A DNA stretch of 64,000 nt from Pseudomonas sp. RIT623 (lineage in GTDB: Bacteria > Pseudomonadota > Gammaproteobacteria > Pseudomonadales > Pseudomonadaceae): NCBI RefSeq assembly GCF_004519305.1, contig NZ_SOZA01000001.1, positions 186,001-250,000 of the forward strand, given 5' to 3'. The notes under the pieces are model-generated. The model saw nothing but the letters and a program-made list of their open reading frames with translations. It was not told the origin of the DNA and did not search any database. Position 1 is the first letter of the stretch; each line of letters begins with the position of its first letter. Of the stretch, positions 26,474 to 35,745 are shown piece by piece. A program made the translations under genes and the position numbers.

Positions 26474-27478
26474 ATGACCCACCTGCGAGACCTGAAGATT
26501 TCCACCCTCGACCTGGTGCCCGTGCGCGCCGACGGCGGCCCGGCGCAAGCGCTGCGCAACTCGCTGGACCTGGCGCAACAGGTCGAGCGCTTCGGCTACA
26601 ACCGCTTCTGGGTGGCCGAGCACCACAACATGGATGGCATCGCCAGCTCGGCCACCGCCGTGCTGATCGGCTATCTGGCGGGCGGCACCTCGCGCATTCG
26701 CGTAGGCTCCGGCGGGGTGATGCTACCCAACCACGCACCATTGGTAGTGGCCGAACAGTTCGGCACCCTGGCCAGCCTATATCCAGGCCGCATCGACCTG
26801 GGCCTGGGCCGCGCCCCGGGCTCCGACCAGATGACCGCCCGCGCCCTGCGCCGCGAGCGTTCCGGCAGCGCCGACGATTTCCCCGACGATGTCGAGGAGC
26901 TGTCACGCTACCTGGGCCCGCGCACCGACGACCAAAAGGTCATCGCCGTGCCCGGCCACGACACCGAGGTACCCATGTGGCTGCTCGGCTCCAGCCTGTT
27001 CAGCGCCCAACTGGCCGGCATGCGCGGCATGCCCTATGCCTTCGCCTCGCACTTCGCGCCGCGCTACATGCACGAGGCGATCCGCATTTACCGCGACCAC
27101 TTCAAGCCGTCGACGACGCTGGACAAACCCTATGTGATGCTGGGTATCCCGATGGTGGTGGCCGAGACCGACGAGAAGGCCGAGTACCTGGCCACTTCGG
27201 TGTACCAGCGCATTCTCGCGCTGATCCGTGGCCAGAGCCTGATGCAGCGCCCGCCGGTCGAGAGCATGAACGGCCTTTGGCTGCCCCATGAACGTGATGC
27301 AGTGAGCAGCTTCCTGGGTCTGGCGATGATCGGCAGCCCGCAGAAGGTGCGGGCGAAGGTCGAGGTATTGCTGGAACAGACAGGGGCAGACGAGCTGATC
27401 TTTACCAGTGACCTGTATGAGCACGCCGACCGGATCAAGTCCTATGAGCTGATGGCGCAGGCGCTCAAGGCCGAGTGA
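26474..27478 (+). CDS. Luciferase-like flavin monooxygenase (LLM family, YhbW-like)
   Basis: FMN/FMNH2-dependent TIM-barrel oxidoreductase of 334 residues. Family segments are [20 protein letters not shown] (about 55-74), [23 protein letters not shown] and [14 protein letters not shown]. The ATG at 26474 has GGAGG ahead. The substrate is not known; relatives are annotated as alkanal monooxygenase-like. It is divergent from osmC and its end faces a DUF1161 gene across a hairpin. Confidence 0.88.
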   Translation: MTHLRDLKISTLDLVPVRADGGPAQALRNSLDLAQQVERFGYNRFWVAEHHNMDGIASSATAVLIGYLAGGTSRIRVGSGGVMLPNHAPLVVAEQFGTLASLYPGRIDLGLGRAPGSDQMTARALRRERSGSADDFPDDVEELSRYLGPRTDDQKVIAVPGHDTEVPMWLLGSSLFSAQLAGMRGMPYAFASHFAPRYMHEAIRIYRDHFKPSTTLDKPYVMLGIPMVVAETDEKAEYLATSVYQRILALIRGQSLMQRPPVESMNGLWLPHERDAVSSFLGLAMIGSPQKVRAKVEVLLEQTGADELIFTSDLYEHADRIKSYELMAQALKAE

Positions 27479-27484
27479 AATCAA

Positions 27485-27517
27485 TCGCGGGGCAAGCGGC
27501 TGCGCCTTGCCCCGCGA
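27485..27517. terminator. REP-like hairpin between convergent genes
   Basis: CGCGGGGCAAG (27486-27496) and CTTGCCCCGCG (27506-27516) form a perfect 11-base stem in the 50-base gap between the convergent monooxygenase and DUF1161 genes. The arms are the core of the GCGGGGCAAG REP type. It probably ends transcription from both sides; there is no T run. Confidence 0.65.
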
Positions 27518-27528
27518 AAAGGATTCGA

Positions 27529-27750
27529 TCAGCCGCGACGGTAGACGATTTCCTTGGTCCCACCCTCGCAACTGCCGATTACCTTGCCGGCCGGCTCGCC
27601 CTTGTTGACGATCTCCAGCGAGTACCCCTTCACCCCTTTGGCATCGAGCTTCGCCGCAATCTCAGCCTTGAGTTCCTCGCACGGCTTGCCCGCCGCCATC
27701 GCACCGCCAGCCAACACCATCAGCCCCACGGCCAGAATCAATTTCTTCAT
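27529..27750 (-). CDS. DUF1161 periplasmic protein, copy 2
   Basis: Protein of 73 residues with a signal peptide (MKKLILAVGLMVLAGGAMA) and the pattern KPCEELKAEIAAKLDAKGVKGYSLEIV...GSCEGGTKEIVY. It is clearly homologous to the copy at 25587, which shares PCEELKAEI and GTK.IVY. Function unknown. It is on the same strand as the downstream-reading dodecin gene but separated from it by a terminator. Confidence 0.88.
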   Translation of the reverse strand: MKKLILAVGLMVLAGGAMAAGKPCEELKAEIAAKLDAKGVKGYSLEIVNKGEPAGKVIGSCEGGTKEIVYRRG

Positions 27751-27779
27751 CGATCGCTTTCCTTGTGCAGATCAAAGAC

Positions 27780-27803
27780 AAAAAGGGCGCGAAGCACGCG
27801 CCC
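27780..27803 (-). terminator. Intrinsic terminator of the dodecin gene
   Basis: On the minus strand GGGCGCG, loop TGCTT, CGCGCCC, then a run of five T. It lies about 50 bases beyond the dodecin stop and 30 bases ahead of the DUF1161 start. Confidence 0.85.
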
Positions 27804-27852
27804 TGCAACCTTGATACCCCAACACGCCGGGCAAGCCTAGCCCAGCTTGGTT

Positions 27853-28068
27853 TCAGCTGTTGGCAATGCGGAACCCAACCTTCAGCGTCACCTGGAAATG
27901 CGCGGCCTTGTTGTCACGGATATGCCCGCGGGTGTCGACCACTTCGAACCATTCCAGGTGCTTGATGCTCTTGCCCGCCTCGGCCAGGGCATTGTTGATC
28001 GCTTCTTCGATGCTGGTGGGCGAAGACCCGACCAGCTCGATCTTCTTGTAGGTGTGATGATCCGACAT
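27853..28068 (-). CDS. Dodecin family flavin-binding protein
   Basis: Small protein of 71 residues that forms dodecameric shells storing riboflavin or FMN in known members. It has the dodecin pattern [22 protein letters not shown] and [14 protein letters not shown], where the tryptophan stacks on the flavin. AAGGAG precedes the ATG. A terminator follows at 27780-27803, so it is a single-gene unit. Confidence 0.93.
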   Translation of the reverse strand: MSDHHTYKKIELVGSSPTSIEEAINNALAEAGKSIKHLEWFEVVDTRGHIRDNKAAHFQVTLKVGFRIANS

Positions 28069-28217
28069 GAGCGCTCTCCTTGAGTGGGTAGTGGCTTGAG
28101 CCTAGCAGCACAGGCCCGGTTTACCTGCGAGCGATCGCCGCAGGGGAAAGTTCGATCGCACTTTCATCCAGCTGCGCAGTCGCAACCTGTACATCCCACT
28201 CAGCAAGGAGAGTCGAC

Positions 28218-28541
28218 ATGGCACGCAATGCATTGCGCAAAACCTCACTGGAAAGCATGGAAGCCGAGATCGAAAGCCTCCTCAAGACTCTGGAAGGCCT
28301 CAAGCACGATGCGTCGGAAGAAACGCAGAAGACCATGAAGACGCTGCGCGGCAACGCCGAAAGCGCCCTCAAGCACTCACGCAGCCTGCTCAGCGATGCC
28401 TACGAGGAAGTGAAGACCCGCACCCGCGAAACTGGCGTAGCCACCCGCGACTATGCCCAGCAACACCCCTGGACCACCGCAGGTGTCGCGGTGGGCGCCC
28501 TGGGCCTGCTGGCCGCCTACTTGATGTGCCGCCGCAACTAA
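28218..28541 (+). CDS. DUF883 (ElaB/YqjD-like) membrane protein
   Basis: Protein of 107 residues: a charged helical, probably coiled-coil, N-terminal part (about 10-75) and one C-terminal membrane span (about 84-102, [19 protein letters not shown]) ending CRRN. E. coli relatives bind ribosomes at the inner membrane in stationary phase. AAGGAG precedes the ATG. Its stop overlaps the end of the convergent trpI gene. Confidence 0.88.
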   Translation: MARNALRKTSLESMEAEIESLLKTLEGLKHDASEETQKTMKTLRGNAESALKHSRSLLSDAYEEVKTRTRETGVATRDYAQQHPWTTAGVAVGALGLLAAYLMCRRN

Positions 28542-29434
28542 CCCGTCTGTCGCTGCAGCTCCTGGCGCAGCCATTGCGCCAGTTGCTCGGCGCGCCCGTC
28601 CGCGGCGCGCCGGGGTACCCACAAGGCCAGTGCCGCATTGGTGGGGGAGAAGCCCCATGGCGCGGCCAACCGTCCGGCCTTCAAGTCGTCCGCCACCAGC
28701 GGTTGCGGGGCGATGGCCACACCCAGCCCAGCCACCGCTGCTTCCAGCAAGTAGTAGAGATGCTCGAAGGCTTGCCCGTAGCTCAGCGCCTCGGGCGCCA
28801 GCCCATGCTGTCGCGCCCAGGTAGGCCAAGCCTGCGGCCGCGATGTCGTATGGAGTACGGCAACATGCTGCAAAGCCATGGCTGGCAAGGCTTTCAAACG
28901 ATCGAAGGCGTCAAAGCGCGGACTCATCACCGGGCCGATGCGCTCCTCGGCGAGCACGTGTACCTGCATGTCCGCCGGCCACGGTGGCTCTGCGTAGACC
29001 AGCAGTGCGTCCAGCCCCGGGCGTCGCGGATCAAGGTCACCTTCGCCCGCTGACAGGTGCAGGCGCAGCTCCGGCAGGTCGGCTTTCAGGCGCCCCAGGC
29101 GGGGGATGAACCAACGCGCCAGCAAGCTGCCGGAGCAACCGAGCACGAACGGCGCTTCGTCGGCATCGCGGGAAAGCTCGGCGCAGACCCCGCGCAACCG
29201 ATCGAAGGCCTCGAAGCTGGCATCGCGCAGGCGCACACCGGAATCTGTGAGTTTGACGCCACGCCCGTCCTTGACGAACAAGGCTACCCCCAGATGCTCC
29301 TCAAGCACCTTGATCTGCCGGCTGACCGCGCCATGGGTTACATGCAGCGCCTCGGCCGCCTGGCTGACACTGTTGAGGCGGGCGGTGGCTTCGAAAGCCC
29401 GCAAGGCATTGAGGGGGGGGAGATCCTGGGCCAT
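28538..29434 (-). CDS. trpI: LysR-type activator of tryptophan synthase genes
   Basis: Transcription activator of 298 residues; in pseudomonads TrpI responds to indoleglycerol phosphate and switches on trpBA. The N-terminal helix-turn-helix is [25 protein letters not shown] (about 20-44), followed by the effector domain. Start is ATG 29434 ([16 protein letters not shown]), as TrpI proteins begin; an ATG 8 codons earlier has no ribosome site. Identity rests on divergence from trpBA as well as on sequence. Confidence 0.92.
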   Translation of the reverse strand: MAQDLPPLNALRAFEATARLNSVSQAAEALHVTHGAVSRQIKVLEEHLGVALFVKDGRGVKLTDSGVRLRDASFEAFDRLRGVCAELSRDADEAPFVLGCSGSLLARWFIPRLGRLKADLPELRLHLSAGEGDLDPRRPGLDALLVYAEPPWPADMQVHVLAEERIGPVMSPRFDAFDRLKALPAMALQHVAVLHTTSRPQAWPTWARQHGLAPEALSYGQAFEHLYYLLEAAVAGLGVAIAPQPLVADDLKAGRLAAPWGFSPTNAALALWVPRRAADGRAEQLAQWLRQELQRQTG

Positions 29435-29560
29435 GTTACTTGTGAGTTTTCCTGACATGTTTGCGCAATCTTATCGGTTTTCAGACGCGCGTGTGCTGGT
29501 TAGAGTAGACCCCATTGATCAGCGTCTGCCCCTTTATCGAACCTGTCTACGGAGCGCCCC
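29435..29560. promoter_or_regulatory. trpI / trpBA divergent control region
   Basis: A 126-base gap. A perfect palindrome TTGCGCAA lies at 29461-29468, about 50 bases ahead of the likely trpB start site, and is a candidate TrpI half-site. TAGAGT (29501-29506), 17 bases downstream of TTTTCA, is a weak -10/-35 pair for trpB, as expected for an activated promoter. Confidence 0.5.
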
Positions 29561-30778
29561 ATGACCCAGACCCAATACCGTGCCGGCCCTGACGCCAACG
29601 GCCTGTTCGGCTCGTTCGGCGGCCGCTACGTGGCCGAAACCCTGATGCCGCTGGTGCTCGACCTGGCCCGCGAATACGAAGCCGCCAAGGCCGACCCCAA
29701 GTTTCTCGAGGACCTGGCCTACTTCCAGCGCGACTACATCGGCCGCCCCAACCCGCTGTACTTCGCCGAGCGCCTGACCGAGCACTGTGGCGGCGCGAAG
29801 ATCTTCTTCAAACGCGAAGAACTCAACCACACCGGCGCGCACAAGGTGAACAACTGCATCGGCCAGGTGCTGCTGGCCAAGCGCATGGGCAAGAAACGCC
29901 TGATCGCCGAGACCGGCGCCGGCATGCACGGCGTGGCCACCGCCACCGTGGCCGCGCGCTTCGGCCTGCCCTGCGTGATCTACATGGGCGCCACCGACAT
30001 CGAGCGCCAGCAGGCCAACGTGTTCCGCATGAAGCTGCTGGGTGCCGAAATCGTCCCGGTCACCGCCGGCACCGGCACCCTCAAGGACGCCATGAACGAG
30101 GCCCTGCGCGACTGGGTCACCAACGTCGAAGACACCTTCTACCTGATCGGCACCGTGGCCGGCCCACACCCGTATCCGGCGATGGTCCGCGACTTCCAGT
30201 CGATCATCGGCAAAGAGACCCGCGCCCAGTTGCAGGAGAAGGAAGGGCGCCTGCCCGACAGCCTGATCGCCTGCGTCGGCGGCGGTTCCAACGCCATGGG
30301 CCTGTTCCACGACTTCCTCGATGATGCCAGCGTGCAGATCATCGGCGTCGAAGCCGGCGGCCACGGCGTGCACACCGACAAGCACGCGGCCAGCCTGAAC
30401 GGCGGCGTGCCGGGCGTGCTGCACGGCAACCGCACCTACCTGTTGCAGGATGACGACGGCCAGATCACCGACGCCCACTCGATCTCCGCCGGCCTGGACT
30501 ACCCCGGCATCGGCCCGGAGCACGCCTACCTGCACGAAGTGAAGCGCGTGGAGTACGTCAGCATCACCGACGACGAGGCGCTGGATGCCTTCCACGCCAC
30601 CTGCCGCCTGGAGGGCATCATCCCGGCACTGGAGAGCTCCCACGCCCTGGCCGAGGCGATCAAGCGCGCCCCGACCCTGCCCAAGGACCACCTGATGGTG
30701 ATCTGCCTGTCCGGTCGCGGCGACAAGGACATGCAAACCGTGATGAACCACATGGCCGCCCAGGAGAAACAGGCATGA
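29561..30778 (+). CDS. trpB: Tryptophan synthase beta chain
   Basis: PLP enzyme that joins indole and serine to tryptophan. The 405 residues carry the PLP lysine Lys95 in [10 protein letters not shown] and the phosphate loop GGGSNAMG ([12 protein letters not shown]). The stop overlaps the trpA start by four bases (ATGA), so both chains are made together for the alpha2-beta2 complex. A GGAG site precedes the ATG. Confidence 0.97.
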   Translation: MTQTQYRAGPDANGLFGSFGGRYVAETLMPLVLDLAREYEAAKADPKFLEDLAYFQRDYIGRPNPLYFAERLTEHCGGAKIFFKREELNHTGAHKVNNCIGQVLLAKRMGKKRLIAETGAGMHGVATATVAARFGLPCVIYMGATDIERQQANVFRMKLLGAEIVPVTAGTGTLKDAMNEALRDWVTNVEDTFYLIGTVAGPHPYPAMVRDFQSIIGKETRAQLQEKEGRLPDSLIACVGGGSNAMGLFHDFLDDASVQIIGVEAGGHGVHTDKHAASLNGGVPGVLHGNRTYLLQDDDGQITDAHSISAGLDYPGIGPEHAYLHEVKRVEYVSITDDEALDAFHATCRLEGIIPALESSHALAEAIKRAPTLPKDHLMVICLSGRGDKDMQTVMNHMAAQEKQA

Positions 30779-31584
30779 GCCGTCTCGAACAACGCTTCGC
30801 CGAACTCAAGGCCGAAGGCCGCTCGGCCCTGGTCACCTTCGTTACCGCCGGCGACCCAGGCTACGACGCCTCGCTGAAGATCCTCAAGGGCCTGCCAGCC
30901 GCTGGTGCCGACGTGATCGAGCTGGGCATGCCGTTCACCGATCCGATGGCCGACGGCGTAGCCATCCAGCTCGCCACCCTGCGCGCCCTGGAAGCCGGCC
31001 AGACCCTGGCCAAGACCCTGCAGATGGTTCGCGAATTCCGTGTGGATAACCAGACCACGCCGATCGTGCTGATGGGTTACTACAACCCGATCCACCGTTT
31101 CGGCGTGGAGCGCTTCGTCGCCGAGGCAAAAGAGGCCGGCGTGGATGGCCTGATCATCGTCGACCTGCCGCCGGAGCACGATGCCGAGCTGGCCACCCCG
31201 GCCCAGGCCGCCGGCATCGACTTCATCCGCCTCACCACCCCGACCACTGACGACGTACGCTTGCCGCGGGTGCTGGAGCGCAGCTCCGGGTTCGTCTACT
31301 ACGTGTCGGTGGCGGGTGTGACCGGTGCCGGTTCGGCGACCACCGAACACGTGACCGAAGCGATCACCCGCCTGCGTCGGCATACCGATCTGCCGATCAG
31401 CGTCGGCTTTGGTATCCGCACGCCAGAGCAGGCGGCAGCCATTGCCCGCCTGGCCGATGGCGTGGTGGTGGGTTCGGCGCTGGTCGACAAGATCGCCCAG
31501 GCCAAGGATGCCGAGCAGGCGGTGAAGGATGTGCTGAGCCTGTGCTCGGCGTTGGCCGAAGGCGTACGCGCCGCCCGCCATTGA
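30775..31584 (+). CDS. trpA: Tryptophan synthase alpha chain
   Basis: Aldolase subunit that splits indoleglycerol phosphate into indole and glyceraldehyde 3-phosphate. The 269 residues have catalytic Glu49 ([15 protein letters not shown]) and Asp60 at the same numbers as in Salmonella. A perfect DnaA box (31041-31049) lies inside the gene as the codons for Val-Asp-Asn. A REP pair follows. Confidence 0.97.
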   Translation: MSRLEQRFAELKAEGRSALVTFVTAGDPGYDASLKILKGLPAAGADVIELGMPFTDPMADGVAIQLATLRALEAGQTLAKTLQMVREFRVDNQTTPIVLMGYYNPIHRFGVERFVAEAKEAGVDGLIIVDLPPEHDAELATPAQAAGIDFIRLTTPTTDDVRLPRVLERSSGFVYYVSVAGVTGAGSATTEHVTEAITRLRRHTDLPISVGFGIRTPEQAAAIARLADGVVVGSALVDKIAQAKDAEQAVKDVLSLCSALAEGVRAARH

Positions 31585-31588
31585 TGTT

Positions 31589-31651
31589 GTGGGAGCGGGC
31601 TTGCCCCGCGATGGAGGCAGTGAAGCCATCGCGGGGCAAGTCCGCTCCCAC
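31589..31651. repeat. REP pair, inverted (GTGGGAGCGGGCTTGCCCCG type)
   Basis: GTGGGAGCGGGCTTGCCCCG and CGGGGCAAGTCCGCTCCCAC face each other with a 23-base middle, and fill the gap between trpA and the convergent DOPA dioxygenase-like gene. Confidence 0.9.
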
Positions 31652-31657
31652 GTCGCA

Positions 31658-31990
31658 TCAAGCCCCGAAGATAGACAGATCCAACGGCCTGATCGCGCCC
31701 ATCCAGATTGCATGGTCGCGGTGATCCGCCAGCTCGTCCCCGGTCTCCGGGTGCAGGAACACCACCAATCCCTTGCGGTACAGTGCCAGCCACGGCAGCA
31801 CCACCCCCACCACCTCCGGCGCGAACGCCAGCTGGCAGCTCCAGTCCGGGTGCGGCCCGACCGGCTTCTGGTGCATGCGCCCCATGGTCACGGGGAACAG
31901 CCGCGTCGCCTCTTCGCACAGCTCGCGGGCCTGCTGCATGGTCGATGCGTCGTAGTACACGTGGGCGTGGTAACCCTTGATCCTTTGCAC
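31658..31990 (-). CDS. DOPA 4,5-dioxygenase family protein
   Basis: Small protein of 110 residues with the DOPA-dioxygenase family pattern: HAHVYYD (His8, His10), GRMHQKPVGPHPDWSCQLAF and FLHPETGDELADHRDHAIWMG, where the histidines should hold a metal. In fungi and plants members open the ring of DOPA; the bacterial substrate is unknown. GTG start with a CAGGAG site. REP pairs bracket it on both sides. Confidence 0.85.
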   Translation of the reverse strand: MQRIKGYHAHVYYDASTMQQARELCEEATRLFPVTMGRMHQKPVGPHPDWSCQLAFAPEVVGVVLPWLALYRKGLVVFLHPETGDELADHRDHAIWMGAIRPLDLSIFGA

Positions 31991-32040
31991 GATGGCTCCT
32001 GGTTGCTTTGCGACTTTCGCCTAGCATCCGCGCTGTCCGC

Positions 32041-32110
32041 TTCGCCGGCAAGCCGGCTCCTACAGATCGAGGCCAGCGCGGCATTCGTAGGAGCCGGCTT
32101 GCCGGCGAAA
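32041..32110. repeat. REP pair, inverted (GCCGGCAAGCCGGCTCCTAC type)
   Basis: TTCGCCGGCAAGCCGGCTCC and its mirror GGAGCCGGCTTGCCGGCGAA lie between two co-directional minus-strand genes, the LysR gene and the DOPA dioxygenase-like gene. Same sequence type as the pair at 53106. Confidence 0.9.
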
Positions 32111-32116
32111 GGCGCC

Positions 32117-33016
32117 TCAATCACCACGCTCCTGCTCCAGCCAATCCACGAACCGCTCGATCAATGCCCCACGCCGCTTGCGCGGCGGCAGCACCACGTA
32201 ATACCCGCGCTTCGAGCGTAAACTCCCCTCCAACGGACGACACAGCACGCCTTGCTCCACCAGCCCGTCCACCAGGTGCCCCCAGCCGATCGCTACCCCT
32301 TGCCCAGCAATCGCCGCCTGGATCAACAGGGTGTAATTGTCGAACCGCAACTGCCCGGCCGGCGGCGGGCTGTCCACGCCAAACCCACGAAACACCCCCG
32401 CCCAGTCGAACCAACGGCTGGCCTGCTCACCCCGCAAATGGAGCAGCGGCAATCGTTGCAAAGCCACGGCTGACAAGGGTTTGCCATGAGTCAGCCGAGG
32501 GCTGCACACCGGGAAAACCTCCTCATCGAACAGCCAGCGGCTCTCGCCCTGATGGAAGCGGCCATCACCGAACAACACCGCCACATCGATGTCCGGGCGC
32601 AACATCGCCTGGCTGCGCTCACCGGTCACCAGGCTCACGTCCACCTGTGGATAAGCCTCGTGGAAACGCTGCAGGCGCGGCATCAGCCAGAACGCCGCAA
32701 AGGCGAAGTCGGTCGCCACCTGCAGCACCTCGCGCTGGCCGCGCCCACTGGCTTGGGCAACGCCATCGTCCATGGCTTGCAAGCCTTGGTGCACCTGCTC
32801 GAACAACAGCCCCCCCACCTCGGTCAGCTCGATGCCCCGGTAGATCCGGTCGAACAACCGCGTGCCCAACTGCGCCTCCAGGCGCTTCATCTGCTGGCTG
32901 ACCGCCGGCTGGGTGGTGCCCAGTTCCACGGCGGCAGCGGTGAAGCTACGCAGGCGGGCGGCGGCCTCGAACACGCGCAGGGTGTCCAGGGGCAGGGCTG
33001 CAAGGTGCTCAAACAT
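32117..33016 (-). CDS. LysR family regulator of choline-sulfate use
   Basis: Transcription regulator of 299 residues with a LysR helix-turn-helix (SFTAAAVELGTTQPAVSQQMKRLE, about 25-48) and an effector-binding domain. It is divergent from betC across 109 bases, the usual place for the choline-sulfate regulator in Pseudomonas. The inducer (choline-O-sulfate or a product) is inferred. It carries a perfect DnaA box at 32646 encoding Tyr-Pro-Gln. Confidence 0.88.
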   Translation of the reverse strand: MFEHLAALPLDTLRVFEAAARLRSFTAAAVELGTTQPAVSQQMKRLEAQLGTRLFDRIYRGIELTEVGGLLFEQVHQGLQAMDDGVAQASGRGQREVLQVATDFAFAAFWLMPRLQRFHEAYPQVDVSLVTGERSQAMLRPDIDVAVLFGDGRFHQGESRWLFDEEVFPVCSPRLTHGKPLSAVALQRLPLLHLRGEQASRWFDWAGVFRGFGVDSPPPAGQLRFDNYTLLIQAAIAGQGVAIGWGHLVDGLVEQGVLCRPLEGSLRSKRGYYVVLPPRKRRGALIERFVDWLEQERGD

Positions 33017-33125
33017 AAGCTTGGCTAATCCCAGTCATTGCCCGGCATGGGCTTTACCCCTGTTATCCACAGCCGCATGCTGGATTGCAAGTGCTCCCCA
33101 TAACCCTCGACGATGGAAGGCCCCC

Positions 33126-34643
33126 ATGAAGCGACCCAACATCCTGTTCATCATGGCCGATCAGATGGCCGCGCCTTTGCTGCCGATCTACACCCCATCG
33201 CCGATCAAGATGCCCCACCTGGCCCGCCTCGCCGAGCAGGCCGTGGTATTCGACAGCGCCTACTGCAACAGCCCGCTGTGCGCGCCGTCGCGCTTCACCC
33301 TGGTCAGCGGCCAGTTGCCCAGCCGCATCGGCGCCTACGACAACGCCGCCGACTTCCCCGCCGACGTGCCCACCTACGCCCACTACCTGCGCCGCCTCGG
33401 CTACCGCACGGCACTGTCGGGCAAGATGCACTTCTGCGGCCCGGACCAGTTGCACGGCTACGAAGAGCGCTTGACCTGCGATATCTACCCGGCTGACTAC
33501 GGCTGGGCGGTGAACTGGGATGAACCGGACGTGCGCCCGAGCTGGTACCACAACATGTCGTCAGTGCTGCAAGCCGGGCCCTGCGTGCGCACCAACCAGC
33601 TGGATTTCGACGAAGAGGTGGTGTTCAAGGCGCGCCAGTACCTCTACGACCATGTGCGCGAGGATGACGGCCGGCCGTTCTGCCTGACCGTCTCCATGAC
33701 CCACCCCCACGACCCGTACACCATTCCCAAGTACTACTGGGACATGTACGAGGATGTGGATATCCCACTGCCGCGGGACAAGATCGCTCAGGGCGAGCAG
33801 GACCCGCACTCGCAACGCCTGCTCAAGGTCTACGACCTGTGGAACAAGCCGCTGCCCGTGGACAAGATCCGCGACGCTCGCCGCGCCTACTTCGGCGCCT
33901 GCAGCTACATCGACGACAACATCGGCAAGCTGCTGCAGACCCTCGAGGAGTGCGGCCTGGCCGACGACACCCTGATCGTGTTCTCGGGCGATCACGGCGA
34001 CATGCTTGGCGAGCGCGGGCTCTGGTACAAGATGCACTGGTTCGAGATGTCGGCGCGGGTGCCGCTGCTGATCCATGCGCCCAAGCGCTTCGGGCCGACC
34101 CGCGTCAGCGCCAGCGTATCCACCTGCGACCTGCTGCCGACCCTGGTCGAATTGGCCGGCGGCGCTGTGGATAACCAGTTGCACCTGGACGGCCGCTCGC
34201 TGCTCGGCCACCTGCAAGGGCAGGGTGGGCATGACGAGGTAATCGGCGAATACATGGCCGAAGGCACGGTCGGCCCGCTGATGATGATCCGCCGTGGCGC
34301 CTACAAGTTCGTGTACAGCGAAGAAGACCCATGGCTACTCTACGACCTGAGCCGCGACCCGCACGAGCGGGAGAACCTCACCGGCAGCCCGGACCACCAG
34401 GCGCTGCTGCAGGCATTTGCCGATGAAGCCAAACAGCGCTGGGACATCCCGGTCCTGCGCCAGCAGGTGCTGGCCAGCCAACGACGCCGCCGCCTGGTGG
34501 CCGAGGCGCTGGCCATCGGCAAGCTGAAGAGCTGGGACCACCAACCACTGGTGGACGCCAGCCAACAGTACATGCGCAACCACATCGATCTCGACGACCT
34601 CGAGCGCAAGGCACGTTATCCACAGCCCGCACCCCTGGATTGA
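33126..34643 (+). CDS. betC: Choline-sulfatase
   Basis: Cytoplasmic sulfatase that splits choline-O-sulfate into choline and sulfate. The 505 residues have the sulfatase start KRPNILFIMADQM and the formylglycine site CAPSR (Cys52-Arg56), to be oxidised by a maturase. Metal-binding Asp/His occur in FSGDHGDMLGERGLWYK. The start ATG 33126 has GGAAGG ahead; the open frame continues upstream into the LysR gene and is not real there. No signal peptide is present. It heads betC-choX; perfect DnaA boxes lie at 33063 (upstream), 34166 and 34616. Confidence 0.95.
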   Translation: MKRPNILFIMADQMAAPLLPIYTPSPIKMPHLARLAEQAVVFDSAYCNSPLCAPSRFTLVSGQLPSRIGAYDNAADFPADVPTYAHYLRRLGYRTALSGKMHFCGPDQLHGYEERLTCDIYPADYGWAVNWDEPDVRPSWYHNMSSVLQAGPCVRTNQLDFDEEVVFKARQYLYDHVREDDGRPFCLTVSMTHPHDPYTIPKYYWDMYEDVDIPLPRDKIAQGEQDPHSQRLLKVYDLWNKPLPVDKIRDARRAYFGACSYIDDNIGKLLQTLEECGLADDTLIVFSGDHGDMLGERGLWYKMHWFEMSARVPLLIHAPKRFGPTRVSASVSTCDLLPTLVELAGGAVDNQLHLDGRSLLGHLQGQGGHDEVIGEYMAEGTVGPLMMIRRGAYKFVYSEEDPWLLYDLSRDPHERENLTGSPDHQALLQAFADEAKQRWDIPVLRQQVLASQRRRRLVAEALAIGKLKSWDHQPLVDASQQYMRNHIDLDDLERKARYPQPAPLD

Positions 34644-34657
34644 GAAGAGAGGCCGCC

Positions 34658-35581
34658 ATGCACAAGTTCTCCACCGCCGTGCTCGCCCTGGCCCTGAGCC
34701 TGGGCACGGCCCACGCCGCCGACAGCGACGCGCAATGCAGCACCGTGAAACTGGCCGACCCCGGCTGGAGCGATATCGCCAGCACCAACGCCCTGGCCCG
34801 GCTGCTGTTGGAAAGCCTGGGTTATCAGGTGAAGATCGACAGCCTGGCCGTGCCGATCATCTACGGTGGCCTGAAGGATGGCCGGGTGGATGCCTTCCTC
34901 GGCAACTGGATGCCGGCGCACCAGGGCTTCCATGACAAGTTCATCGCCAGCGGTGATGTGCAGCAACTGGCGAAAAACCTCGAAGGCACCGAGTTCACCC
35001 TGGCGGTGCCCGACTATGTATGGAACGCGGGCGTGAAGGACTTCGCCGACCTACACAAGCATGCCGAGCAGTTCGACAAGAAGCTCTACGGCATTGGTTC
35101 GGGCGCGCCGGCCAACCTGTCGCTGAAAGAGATCATCGACAAGAACGAGTTCGACCTGGGCCAGTGGAAACTGGTCGAGTCCAGCGAGCAGGCGATGCTC
35201 GCTCAAGTGGACCGGGCAGTGAAGAAGCAGCAGTTCATCACCTTCCTTGGCTGGACTCCGCATCCGATGAACGTGAAGTTGAAGATGCATTACCTCACGG
35301 GTGGGGAGAAATGGTTTGGCAGCAAGGGCGATGTTTACACCCTGACCCGCAAGGGGTATCCACAGGCCTGCCCGAATGCGGCGAAGCTGCTGGGGAATTT
35401 GAAGTTCTCGCTGGAGATGGAGAACAGCATCATGGCCGAGGTTGTGGATAAGAAGGTGAGCTTCGATGAGGCTGCCAGGGGTTGGGTGAAGGCCCATCCA
35501 GAGCTGTTGGAAGGATGGTTGGCTGGGGTGACCACTAAAACCGGCGGTGGGGCCTCCAAAGCGGTGAAAGCCAAGCTTTGA
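34658..35581 (+). CDS. choX: Choline ABC transporter substrate-binding protein
   Basis: Periplasmic choline-binding protein of 307 residues of the OpuAC/ChoX type. The signal peptide ends GTAHAADS (about residue 20). The mature part starts QCSTVKLADPGWSDI, typical of the family, with aromatic residues that can cage the trimethylammonium group. It follows betC by 14 bases. No permease or ATPase gene accompanies it, so it must use a transporter encoded elsewhere. Confidence 0.9.
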   Translation: MHKFSTAVLALALSLGTAHAADSDAQCSTVKLADPGWSDIASTNALARLLLESLGYQVKIDSLAVPIIYGGLKDGRVDAFLGNWMPAHQGFHDKFIASGDVQQLAKNLEGTEFTLAVPDYVWNAGVKDFADLHKHAEQFDKKLYGIGSGAPANLSLKEIIDKNEFDLGQWKLVESSEQAMLAQVDRAVKKQQFITFLGWTPHPMNVKLKMHYLTGGEKWFGSKGDVYTLTRKGYPQACPNAAKLLGNLKFSLEMENSIMAEVVDKKVSFDEAARGWVKAHPELLEGWLAGVTTKTGGGASKAVKAKL

Positions 35582-35601
35582 TGTTCGTCTGTTAGGCTGC
35601 T

Positions 35602-35706
35602 GGGGCCGCTTTGTGGCCCTTTCGCGACACAAGGCCGCTCCTACAGGAGAGCGCGTGCCCCTTGTAGGAGCGGCCTTGTGTCGCGAAACGAGGGCGAAGC
35701 CCTCGC
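35602..35706. repeat. REP pair, inverted (GGCCGCTCCTAC type)
   Basis: Left GGGGCCGCTTTGTGGCCC and GACACAAGGCCGCTCCTACA; right mirror ends CGAGGGCGAAGCCCTCG. It lies between choX and the second SulP gene, which are read in the same direction, unlike most other pairs here. Confidence 0.9.
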
Positions 35707-35745
35707 CTGCAATGTCGAATGTTGCTCGGATACCAGGACCGATAG

